Shown here: positions 5,686 through 12,007 of the stretch, one piece after another
How the letters are laid out: each line of letters opens with the position of its first letter
Numbering within the stretch: position 1 is the first letter of the stretch
Assembly: GCA_030040955.1 (NCBI GenBank)
Contig: JASHSH010000108.1
Coordinates: 1 to 12,007 of the forward strand
Direction of reading: 5' to 3'
Length of the DNA stretch: 12,007 bases
From: Rhodospirillales bacterium
Lineage (GTDB): Bacteria; Pseudomonadota; Alphaproteobacteria; Rhodospirillales; Magnetospirillaceae
The notes under the pieces: model-generated
What the model was told of the DNA's origin: nothing
Database searches by the model: none
What the model saw: only the letters and a program-made list of their open reading frames with translations
Position numbers and translations under genes: made by a program

Positions 5686-5704
5686 CGGATTTAACGAGCC
5701 GAGG

Positions 5705-6007
5705 CTAGATCGACTCCTTCAATTCCTTCGCGGCGCGGAAGGCGACCTTCTTGCTCGCCTTGATCTTGATCTGCTCGCCGGTGGCGGGATTGCGGCCCAT
5801 GCGGGCGGCGCGCTTGCGCACCTGGAGGATGCCCAGCCCGGCCAGGCGCACCTTCGCGCCCGCCTTGAGACTCTTGCCCACGAGGTCGACCGCCTCGGTC
5901 AGCAGCTCCTCCGACTGCTTCTTGGCGATGCCGTGCTTCGCGGCGACTTGCGCCGCGAGATGCTTGAGGGTGACGACGGTGGGCGATGTGCTCTTCGCTG
6001 CGGCCAT
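5705..6007 (-). CDS. HU-family nucleoid DNA-binding protein
   Basis: A 100-residue histone-like protein that bends and compacts DNA as a dimer. The N-terminal helical part covers about 10-50 (LKHLAAQVAAKHGIAKKQSEELL). The beta arm follows with VRKRAARMGRNPATGEQIKI at about 63-82, carrying the near-invariant GRNPATGE tip, then the C-terminal helix KKVAFRAAKELKE. A ten-residue Ala/Ser/Thr lead precedes the fold. GAGAGGA before the ATG at 6007 fits well. HU and IHF subunits look alike, and this could also be a diverged paralogue, since LAGLGILQV replaces the usual L-x-GFG-x-F. It faces the CheY-like gene convergently across the repeat. The 202 bases upstream (6008-6209) hold no gene and no promoter I could place with confidence. 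Confidence 0.9.
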   Translation of the reverse strand: MAAAKSTSPTVVTLKHLAAQVAAKHGIAKKQSEELLTEAVDLVGKSLKAGAKVRLAGLGILQVRKRAARMGRNPATGEQIKIKASKKVAFRAAKELKESI

Positions 6008-6209
6008 GGATTTTCCTCTCTTGCTGGCGCCGCGACCTTGGCGGCGTCGAGAAATGGTTCGAACGATGGCGCGCGCCTCGCCCATCGGCGTGGGATATCG
6101 CGCGCCAGGGGCGACGGAATCATGGTTTCGGGCTTTTGTCGAGCATCTTTCGCCGAATCGGGGATTCCGCCCCCGGGCCGGGCGTGCGCGAAAATGCATG
6201 TCCCACGCG

Positions 6210-7418
6210 TCAGGCGCGCGGTCCCATCACCCCGTCGAGCCAGTCGAAGACGCGCTGGTTGAACAAATCCCGCGCGCCGATCTCGCAATGCTCGCCCGCC
6301 CCTTCGGCCGCGCGGAAGCGCAGGAACTGCTTGGGACAGGTGAGCGCGTCGAACAGGCGTTGCGCGGTGGCGCCGATCTCGTCGTTTTCCGCCGCGCAGA
6401 ACAAAGTGGGACAGCGGATCAGGGCCGCGCGCGTGGGATCGGTCGCGTATTGCATGGTGAGCCGCACATAGTCGAGCGGCGAGGCGACGCCATGCACCCA
6501 GGCGGCGCGGCGCAGCGCCCAGCCGGCGGTGGGATGGCGCTGGCGGCGATCCATCATCCGGCGCACCAGCGCGAGCAGCCAGGGCTTGCCGTCGGGCAGC
6601 TCGCGCGCGACGAAGGGCGGCAGGCGCGTCTTCAGCTCCTCGAACAGCGAGAGCTGGCCCGGGTCCGCGATCAGCGCCGCGATGCGCGGCTCGAACGAGG
6701 CCGCGCGCGGGGCGAGATAGCCGCCGAAGCTGATGCCCATCAGCGCGACTCGGCTCGCATCCACCTCGGGCCGGAGAAGCGCGAAATCGAGCACCGGCCC
6801 GATCACCGCCTCCCAGTCGGGGCGGAACACCAGGCCGCCCTCGACCAGCGTCGCGCCTTGCCCGGGCCCGTCGAAGACGATGCAGGTATAGCCGCGCGCG
6901 ACGGCCGCCGCCCCGCTGAAGAAGTAGCTCTCCTCGCAGGTGCTGTCGTAACCGCCGTTGATCACCAGTGTGGGCCCGGGCGCGCGGTCGGAGGCGGCGC
7001 GGAACAGATAGCCGTGCAACGAGGCGCCGGCGTAGGGAATCTCTATTTCCTCGGCTTCGGGTTCCATCAGCGCGGCGGCGGCGGCGAAGCAGGCGCGCTG
7101 GCGGCGATACGATTCGACCAGCCGCGCATCCGCCGGCACGCCGATCAGAAAGGTGTAGGCGGCGCGGAAATAGTTGGCCGCGCGCAAGTACGCGCCGCGC
7201 GCGCTGGCCCGGTGCCCGGCGGCGCGGCTCTTCCCAGCCCCGGCGAACAGTGCCTCCGCCCGCTCCGACCAGGCGGCATACCAGCTTTCCCCGTCGATCT
7301 CGCGGATATGCGCGGCGATCTCCAGGCACTCGCCGATCTCCGCGCCGGCGGCGCAAGCATGCGAGGCGGCGCGCAGCCACTGCGCCTGGTACAACGCGTC
7401 CTTGAAGATCCCGCGCAT
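6210..7418 (-). CDS. Alpha/beta hydrolase of the Ayg1/DHPON-hydrolase type
   Basis: A 402-residue enzyme with a helical N-terminal domain (about 1-120, FKDALYQAQWLRAASHACAA) and a C-terminal alpha/beta-hydrolase fold. GPTLVINGGYDSTCEESYFF (about 148-167) and VFDGPGQGATL (about 181-191) are hallmarks of the group of fungal Ayg1 and bacterial 2,6-dihydropseudooxynicotine hydrolase. The nucleophile is S230 in GISFGG, the acid probably D346 in CAAENDEIG, and the base H377 in GAGEHCEIG. Characterised relatives hydrolyse C-C bonds of acyl side chains or shorten polyketides, so a C-C hydrolase is possible; the substrate is unknown. No signal peptide is seen. It starts 14 bases after the upstream gene's stop with GAAGAG as ribosome site, so the two form an operon. 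Confidence 0.85.
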   Translation of the reverse strand: MRGIFKDALYQAQWLRAASHACAAGAEIGECLEIAAHIREIDGESWYAAWSERAEALFAGAGKSRAAGHRASARGAYLRAANYFRAAYTFLIGVPADARLVESYRRQRACFAAAAALMEPEAEEIEIPYAGASLHGYLFRAASDRAPGPTLVINGGYDSTCEESYFFSGAAAVARGYTCIVFDGPGQGATLVEGGLVFRPDWEAVIGPVLDFALLRPEVDASRVALMGISFGGYLAPRAASFEPRIAALIADPGQLSLFEELKTRLPPFVARELPDGKPWLLALVRRMMDRRQRHPTAGWALRRAAWVHGVASPLDYVRLTMQYATDPTRAALIRCPTLFCAAENDEIGATAQRLFDALTCPKQFLRFRAAEGAGEHCEIGARDLFNQRVFDWLDGVMGPRA

Positions 7419-7432
7419 CGCCGCTCTTCGCC

Positions 7433-8131
7433 TCAGCCGCCCGGCGGCGGGAAGGCGAGGATGCCGCGCTGGTAGACCTCGTCGACTTCCGAGAATGGCG
7501 TGTTGCCTTTGTCGAACAGCAGCGCGCGATGCTCGAACAACGCGGCCGGCACTTCCAGCGTGCCGCCGGCGGAGGCGGGCGGCGCGGCGCCCATCTCCCA
7601 ACCCTTGGGCAGCGGCGACCAGAGCAGCATGGCGGCGAAGTTCTGCCGCGTGGGCATCAGCGGCGCCACCGCCTTGCCGAACGGCGTGTCGGTGGTCTCC
7701 AGCAGCCGGTTCATCTCGGGCGTGAGCCGCGCCGGCACGTACCAATTGTCGGCGACGGAGAGGATGGCGCTCCCGCAGGCGAGCTCGACGCGGCGATATT
7801 TGACCGGCTCGGCCGCGTCCACCCGCAGGCGCTGACGCTGCTCGTCCGTTGGGTCCTTCCGCGCGCCGGCGACGAGATGCGCGACGATCTTCGGCTCGGG
7901 CGCGATCTTGTGCGCCGCGCACCAGGCCTCCAGCGTGAAGGTGGCGCTGCGGCTGGCGAGAATTTCCGCGTTCAGCGTTTCGATCAGGGCGAGCGCCTGG
8001 GTGCGCGCGAGCACGGTGTCGGGCCAGGACGGCGGTTCCCCGGCGCCGGCGCGCGCGGCTCCGAAAGCGAGCGGGCCGAGCACGGCCAAGAGGCCGAGAA
8101 GGCGCCAAGCGCGAGCCAGGCCGAGCAGCAT
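7433..8131 (-). CDS. Exported protein, probably related to the chorismate-lyase (UbiC/UTRA) fold
   Basis: A 232-residue protein. Residues 1-30 form a signal peptide (RAWRLLGLLAVLGPLAFG, then cleavage near AARAGAGE), so it is likely periplasmic. The mature part has PVKYRRVELACGSAILSVADNWYVP (split here as about 109-120 and 121-133), then RLTPEMNRLLETTDTPFGKAV at about 135-155. From memory this 'NWYVP-x-RLTPEMN-x-L-x-x-TDTPFG' pattern occurs in uncharacterised proteins distantly related to chorismate lyase. No function is established, and lyase activity is uncertain, especially outside the cytoplasm. The ATG at 8131 begins the signal peptide and has GAGG upstream; a longer frame to 8257 would spoil the signal sequence. 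First gene of a pair with the alpha/beta hydrolase and divergent from oxlT. Confidence 0.65.
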   Translation of the reverse strand: MLLGLARAWRLLGLLAVLGPLAFGAARAGAGEPPSWPDTVLARTQALALIETLNAEILASRSATFTLEAWCAAHKIAPEPKIVAHLVAGARKDPTDEQRQRLRVDAAEPVKYRRVELACGSAILSVADNWYVPARLTPEMNRLLETTDTPFGKAVAPLMPTRQNFAAMLLWSPLPKGWEMGAAPPASAGGTLEVPAALFEHRALLFDKGNTPFSEVDEVYQRGILAFPPPGG

Positions 8132-8187
8132 CGAAACCTCGACGGAATGGGCCGAATCCGGGCCACTTTGGCGAAGCCGGCCGGCGA

Positions 8188-8199
8188 TGGCAATTGCCA
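8188..8199. promoter_or_regulatory. Perfect 12-bp palindrome in divergent promoter region
   Basis: TGGCAATTGCCA is fully self-complementary and lies in the 128-base gap between the exported-protein gene (start 8131) and oxlT (start 8260), nearly midway between the two starts. This is the usual place for an operator serving both genes. No regulator gene is adjacent, so the binder is unknown. Confidence 0.45.
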
Positions 8200-8259
8200 G
8201 CCGCCGCGAAATCGCCGAGGCTGGCGAACAAAGCCCGCTGGGGGAGCGAAACGACACGC

Positions 8260-9531
8260 ATGGAATCGACGCACGGGAATCGCTGGGTCCAGCTGCTGGC
8301 CGGTATCGTCTGCATGGTGATGATCGCCAACCTGCAATACGGCTGGAACCTGTTCGTCAATCCGATCGACCAGAAATTCCACTGGGGCCGCGCGGCGATC
8401 CAAGTGGCGTTCAGCGTATTCGTGCTCACCGAGACCTGGCTGGTGCCCATCGAGGGCTGGTTCGTCGACCGGTTCGGGCCGCGCGCGGTGGTGAGCCTGG
8501 GTGGCGCGCTGGTCGCGCTGGCCTGGGCGATCGATTCGCTGGCCGATTCCCTGCCCGCTCTCTATATCGCCGCGGCGATTTCGGGCATCGGCGCCGGCGC
8601 GATCTACGGCACCTGCGTCGGCAACGCGCTGAAATGGTTCGCCGACAGGCGCGGGCTGGCGGCTGGGCTGACCGCGGCCGGGTTCGGCGCCGGCGCCGCC
8701 GCGACCGTGGTGCCGATCCGCGCCGTAATCGAGGCGCATGGCTACGCCCAGGCCTTCCTTTGGTTCGGGCTCGGCCAGGGAGCGGTGGTGCTGGTGCTCG
8801 CCCAGGTGCTGCGCGCGCCGCCGCATCATCACCATGCTTCGATGATGATCCGCCGGGCCTATCATGCCGCCCGCGACCATCTCTGGCACGAGACCCTGCG
8901 CACGCCGCTGTTCTGGGCGATGTACGTGACCTTCGTGCTGGTGGCGTCCGGCGGCCTGATGGCGACGGCGCAGCTCGCCTCGATCGCGGCCGATTTCGGC
9001 GTCGCCAACGCGCCCATCGCCTTCCTCGGCCTGGCCGGGGCGACGCTGAGCTTCGCGCTCACCGTCGACAATGTGCTGAACGGACTCGCCCGGCCCTTCT
9101 TCGGCTGGGTTTCCGACCATATCGGCCGCGAGATCACCATGGGCATCGTGTTCGCCCTCGGCGCGGCGAGCATCTGGGCGCTGGGGAATTTCGGCCGCAG
9201 CCCGGTCGCCTTCGTGCTGCTGAGCGGCGCGGTCTATTTCACCTGGGGAGAAATCTTCAGCCTGTTCCCGGCGCTGTGCACGGATGCCTTCGGCGCGCGA
9301 TTCGCCACCACCAATGCCGGGCTGCTCTATACCGCGAAGGGCACCGCCGCGCTGCTGGTTCCGCTGGCCAATCTGCTCGCCGGCGCGCAGGGCGACTGGC
9401 GCACGGTGTTCGCCATCGCCGCCGCGATGAACCTGGTGGCCTCGTTCCTGGCGCTCGTCGTGCTGCGGCCGATGCTCGCCGCCCATCGCGCCGCGATGCG
9501 CGCCGAGACCCCGGCCCCCAGCGCCGCGTAG
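8260..9531 (+). CDS. oxlT: OxlT-type oxalate/formate antiporter (major facilitator superfamily)
   Basis: A 423-residue inner-membrane transporter with about 12 helices. In Oxalobacter, OxlT exchanges oxalate for formate, generating proton-motive force. The N-terminal stretch NRWVQLLAGIVCMVMIANLQ, then YGWNLFVNPI, and GTCVGNALKWFADRRG are typical of the oxalate/formate subfamily. R278 in LARPFFGWVSD and K360 in YTAKGTAALL align with OxlT Arg272 and Lys355, which bind the dicarboxylate. The central loop carries four consecutive histidines (189-192). The ATG at 8260 fits the family start, but the nearest good ribosome site (GGGGAG, 8241-8246) is 13 bases away, so initiation may be weak. No formyl-CoA transferase or oxalyl-CoA decarboxylase gene is in the window, so the true substrate may be oxalate or a related dicarboxylate. 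Confidence 0.85.
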   Translation: MESTHGNRWVQLLAGIVCMVMIANLQYGWNLFVNPIDQKFHWGRAAIQVAFSVFVLTETWLVPIEGWFVDRFGPRAVVSLGGALVALAWAIDSLADSLPALYIAAAISGIGAGAIYGTCVGNALKWFADRRGLAAGLTAAGFGAGAAATVVPIRAVIEAHGYAQAFLWFGLGQGAVVLVLAQVLRAPPHHHHASMMIRRAYHAARDHLWHETLRTPLFWAMYVTFVLVASGGLMATAQLASIAADFGVANAPIAFLGLAGATLSFALTVDNVLNGLARPFFGWVSDHIGREITMGIVFALGAASIWALGNFGRSPVAFVLLSGAVYFTWGEIFSLFPALCTDAFGARFATTNAGLLYTAKGTAALLVPLANLLAGAQGDWRTVFAIAAAMNLVASFLALVVLRPMLAAHRAAMRAETPAPSAA

Positions 9532-9546
9532 CCGGCCGCCGCTGGC

Positions 9547-10242
9547 CTACGAAACCGGCACCAGCACCGGATTGTCGCGGAATTCCTCGGGGAACAGCCG
9601 CTTGAGATTGGCGATCTTCGGCAGATCGTTGATCACGATGTAGGGGTAGGCCGGATTCAGTTCCAGGAAGTTCTGGTGATAAGCCTCGGCCGGATAGAAG
9701 ACATGGCCGGGCTCGATCTTGGTCACGATCGCGTCGGGGAAGGCATGCGCCTGGTCGAGCTGCGCGATATAGGCCTTGGCGACGTTCGCCTGCTCGTCGG
9801 AGGTCGGGAAGATGGCCGAGCGATACTGGGTGCCGTGGTCGGGGCCCTGGTAGTTCAGTTCGGTCGGGTCGTGCGCGACCGAGAAATAGATCTGGAGCAA
9901 GTGGCCGTAACTGATCTCGCGCGGATCGAAGGTGATCTGCACCGATTCGGCGTGGCCGGTCAGGCCGGTGCTGGTCATCTCGTAATGCGCGGTGTCGGCC
10001 TTGCCGCCGGCATAGCCGGAGACCGCGTTGCGCACGCCCTTCACATGCTGGAACACGCCCTGGACGCCCCAGAAACAGCCGCCCGCCACCACCGCGACCT
10101 CGGAATTCGAATCGCCGGGCTGCTCGTCGACCACCGGGGCCGGAATGACGCGCGCGCTTTCCGCGCTGGAGAGCTTGGGCGCCACCCACCAGATGGCGAG
10201 ACCAAGGGCGCCGAGCGCCAAAATCAATCGCTTGCTTGCCAT
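9547..10242 (-). CDS. msrA: Peptide methionine-S-sulfoxide reductase MsrA, exported or membrane-anchored
   Basis: It reduces methionine-S-sulfoxide in oxidised proteins. Residues 1-27 form a signal peptide or anchor (basic MASKR, then hydrophobic LILALGALGLAIWWV), so it works in the periplasm. The catalytic domain spans about 48-215: nucleophile C56 in GGCFWGVQGV, STGLTGHAE with E99, and HDPTELNYQGPDHGTQYRSAIF (about 124-145). C56 is the only cysteine in the protein. The resolving cysteines of E. coli-type MsrA are missing, so the sulfenic acid must be reduced by an outside thiol or partner. GGGGAGG precedes the ATG at 10242. The gene converges on oxlT with a 15-base gap and is divergent from the glutamate dehydrogenase gene. 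Confidence 0.93.
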   Translation of the reverse strand: MASKRLILALGALGLAIWWVAPKLSSAESARVIPAPVVDEQPGDSNSEVAVVAGGCFWGVQGVFQHVKGVRNAVSGYAGGKADTAHYEMTSTGLTGHAESVQITFDPREISYGHLLQIYFSVAHDPTELNYQGPDHGTQYRSAIFPTSDEQANVAKAYIAQLDQAHAFPDAIVTKIEPGHVFYPAEAYHQNFLELNPAYPYIVINDLPKIANLKRLFPEEFRDNPVLVPVS

Positions 10243-10341
10243 GGTTCCAACCTCCCCAAGCCGGGAATCGCGGATACGGCGATAGGTACGCCGCGGGGCC
10301 ATCGGATGTTACACGGGAATCGCCGCGGGCGGCGGTTTCTG

Positions 10342-10347
10342 TATCAT
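10342..10347 (+). promoter_or_regulatory. Possible -10 of the glutamate dehydrogenase gene
   Basis: TATCAT lies 33 bases before the ATG at 10380 in the 137-base gap shared with msrA. No convincing -35 was found at 16-18 bases. Direct repeats of CGCCGCGGG lie upstream at 10289-10297 and 10321-10329, exactly 32 bases apart. Confidence 0.3.
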
Positions 10348-10379
10348 GGCGGGAGGGGAAATTCGGCGGAAGGACGGCG

Positions 10380-11642
10380 ATGAGCATCTATTCCGGCCCG
10401 GTCTTCGCCATGGCGGCCGAGCAGTTCCGCATCATCGCCGACCATCTGGAGATACCGGAGCAGGACCGCGACCGGCTGCTCTATCCGAAGCGGGCGGTGG
10501 CGGTGTCGATCCCGGTGCACCGCGACGACGGGCGCGAGCAGGTGTTCCAGGGCTACCGGGTGCAGCATCACCTGACCCTGGGTCCGACCAAGGGCGGCAC
10601 CCGCTTCGCCCCCGATCTCGAGGTCGGCGAGGTGGCGGCGCTGGCGATCTGGATGAGCTGGAAATGCACCCTGGTCGGCCTGCCCTATGGCGGGGCCAAG
10701 GGCGGCGTGGCCTGCGATCCGCGCGAGCTTTCCAGGCGCGAGCTCGAGGCGGTGTCGCGCCGCTACATGCAGGAGATGATCCCCTTCGTCGGGCCGCACA
10801 CCGACATCATGGCGCCCGACATGGGCACCAACGAGCAGGTGATGGCATGGTTCATGGACACCTATTCCATGCATGCCGGGCACGCCGTGAACGCGATCGT
10901 GACCGGCAAGCCGGTGGCGGTGGGCGGCACGGTGGGACGGCGCGAGGCGACGGGGCGCGGCGTCGCCTATCTGATCGGACGCGCGCTGGAGGCGGTGCGG
11001 CTGCGCGCGGGCGAAGCCACCGCCTGCATCCAGGGCTTCGGCAATGTCGGCAGCCACACCGCGCTCACGCTGGCGCGCCGCATGGGGGTGCGGATCGTCG
11101 GGCTCGGCGACCACACGGCCGCCTATTACGACCCGGCCGGACTGCCGCTGGAGGCGATCGTGAAGCACGCGGCCGACAAGGGCGTGCTCGCCGGCTGGTC
11201 GAACCAGGCGGCGATTCCGGGCGAGGCGCTACTCGAACAGCGCTGCGACATATTGGTGCCGGCGGCGCTGGAGCGGGTGATCACCGAGCACAATGCGCCC
11301 CGGCTCAACTGCCGCATCCTGGCGGAAGGCGCGAATGGGCCGACCACGCCCGACGCCGACCGCGTGCTGGACGCGCGGCGCGAAGAGATATTCGTCATCC
11401 CCGACATCCTCTGCAATTCGGGGGGCGTGATCGTCTCCTATTTCGAGTGGGTGCAGGACCTTCAGCAGCTGTTCTGGACCGAGATCGAGGTCAACGACCG
11501 GCTCGAACGCCTCCTCGAGATGGCCTATCAGCAGGTGATGAAGCGGGCCGCCGCGCGCAATGTCTCGAACCGGATGGCCGCGCAGGCGATCGGCGTCGAG
11601 CGGGTGCGCGCGGGCAAGCGGCTGCGCGGCCTGTTCCCGTGA
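10380..11642 (+). CDS. gdhA: NAD(P)-dependent glutamate dehydrogenase, small hexameric type
   Basis: A 420-residue cytoplasmic enzyme that interconverts glutamate and 2-oxoglutarate plus ammonium. The substrate domain has GPTKGGTRF (K71), WMSWKCTLVGLPYGGAKGG (K95, catalytic K107) and TDIMAPDMGTNEQVM (D147). The Rossmann domain opens with IQGFGNVGS at about 217-225. S353 in NSGGVIVSYFEW is the position that selects glutamate over leucine or phenylalanine. The acidic D244 after strand two favours NAD, but this is not certain. Length is normal for the about 420-residue class. The ATG at 10380 has GGAAGGA upstream and precedes the family start; the in-frame extension before it is unlike the family. 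The stop overlaps the start of the aconitase X gene (GTGA), so translation is probably coupled. Confidence 0.92.
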   Translation: MSIYSGPVFAMAAEQFRIIADHLEIPEQDRDRLLYPKRAVAVSIPVHRDDGREQVFQGYRVQHHLTLGPTKGGTRFAPDLEVGEVAALAIWMSWKCTLVGLPYGGAKGGVACDPRELSRRELEAVSRRYMQEMIPFVGPHTDIMAPDMGTNEQVMAWFMDTYSMHAGHAVNAIVTGKPVAVGGTVGRREATGRGVAYLIGRALEAVRLRAGEATACIQGFGNVGSHTALTLARRMGVRIVGLGDHTAAYYDPAGLPLEAIVKHAADKGVLAGWSNQAAIPGEALLEQRCDILVPAALERVITEHNAPRLNCRILAEGANGPTTPDADRVLDARREEIFVIPDILCNSGGVIVSYFEWVQDLQQLFWTEIEVNDRLERLLEMAYQQVMKRAAARNVSNRMAAQAIGVERVRAGKRLRGLFP

Positions 11643-12007
11643 CGCTGGCGCTGGCGGCGCACGACCGCGCCTTGCTCGCCGGCGAAGCGGGAGCGGGCAC
11701 GGCAGCCGCGATGAAGGTGCTCGTCGCCTTCGCCGAGGCGCTGGGCGCGGAAGCGCTGCTCGACATTTCGCGCGCCCATATCGATGGCTGCCTGTATCAC
11801 GGCCAGGCGAGCCTCGATTTCGTCGAGCGGATGGTGGCGGGCGGCGCGCGGGTGCGCGTTCCCACCACGCTCAACGTGGGCGCGCTCGATCTGATCCATC
11901 CCGAATTGATGCGCGTGGCGCCCGCCGACCAGGTACCGCGCCGTCGCCTGATGCTCGCGCATGAGGAACTGGGCTGCGCGCCCAGCTTCACCTGCGCGCC
12001 CTACCAG
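11639..12007 (+). CDS. Aconitase X large (catalytic) subunit, N-terminal part (runs off window)
   Basis: The first 123 residues of a DUF521/aconitase X protein. SRAHIDGCLYHGQASLDFVE and VRVPTTLNVGALDLIHPEL are clear family signatures, and CAPSFTCAPYQ at the edge begins the Fe-S cysteine region. Characterised members are cis-3-hydroxy-L-proline dehydratases in bacteria and mevalonate-5-phosphate dehydratase in archaea. The protein starts directly with the catalytic domain. The swivelling small domain is therefore either a separate gene or fused further on, beyond the window. The GTG at 11639 overlaps the dehydrogenase stop by four bases and fits the usual N-terminus (L-x5-D-x-x-LLAGEAG). Coupling to glutamate dehydrogenase suggests amino-acid breakdown, possibly of hydroxyproline via proline and glutamate. 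Confidence 0.85.
   Translation, partial: MTLALAAHDRALLAGEAGAGTAAAMKVLVAFAEALGAEALLDISRAHIDGCLYHGQASLDFVERMVAGGARVRVPTTLNVGALDLIHPELMRVAPADQVPRRRLMLAHEELGCAPSFTCAPYQ

Noticed and set aside
5751..7475. 574-codon plus-strand open frame
   Set aside because: It is antisense to HU and the hydrolase, both of which carry clear family motifs.
7419..8450. Upstream in-frame extension of the alpha/beta hydrolase into a 746-codon frame
   Set aside because: It overlaps the exported-protein gene and the start of oxlT. The extension is low-complexity Arg/Ala/Gly, and the ATG at 7418 has a good position and ribosome site.
9532..9546. Intrinsic terminator between oxlT and msrA
   Set aside because: The 15-base gap with the two stop codons can form only an imperfect bulged stem with no T-run.

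Overview
The window is GC-rich, densely coded bacterial chromosome. A FixJ-type response regulator next to a Crp/Fnr-type regulator, FNR/FixK-type boxes and a GC-rich interspersed palindromic repeat suggest an alphaproteobacterium. The order cannot be fixed from this sequence, and there is no rRNA, tRNA, CRISPR array, insertion sequence or phage gene.

Region 1 (about 1-4750) looks like a low-oxygen or stress-controlled central-carbon module. On the minus strand lie the N-terminal part of PEP synthase (ppsA, cut by the window edge) and, upstream of it, a Crp/Fnr-family regulator with no Fe-S cysteine set. Divergent from these is a FixJ-like response regulator. Between the two regulators is a TACGTA-N4-TACGTA double site. 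Next come two minus-strand units: a three-BON-domain protein followed by an eRF1-domain-like 'translational machinery' protein, and a PfkB-type phosphofructokinase. Each unit has an FNR/FixK-type box (3300-3313 and 4356-4369) at the distance expected for class II activation. A small cysteine-rich membrane protein of unknown function lies upstream of pfkB, and its stop codon sits inside the pfkB box.

Region 2 (about 4750-6210) has a 338-base intergenic stretch with an AT-rich inverted repeat, a promoter-like pair and a consensus DnaA box. It leads into a CheY-like single-domain response regulator. After this come a strong hairpin, a repeat that can fold into a three-way junction, and a convergent HU-family gene.

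Region 3 (about 6210-9531) has a minus-strand pair: an exported protein that appears related to the chorismate-lyase fold, and a Ayg1/DHPON-type alpha/beta hydrolase. The pair is divergent from an OxlT-type oxalate/formate antiporter. A perfect 12-bp palindrome lies in the shared promoter region.

Region 4 (about 9532-12007) has a membrane-anchored or exported MsrA with only one cysteine, divergent from a glutamate dehydrogenase. The dehydrogenase overlaps by 4 bases (GTGA) with the start of an aconitase X large subunit that runs off the window. This pair hints at an amino-acid pathway, possibly hydroxyproline to glutamate to 2-oxoglutarate.
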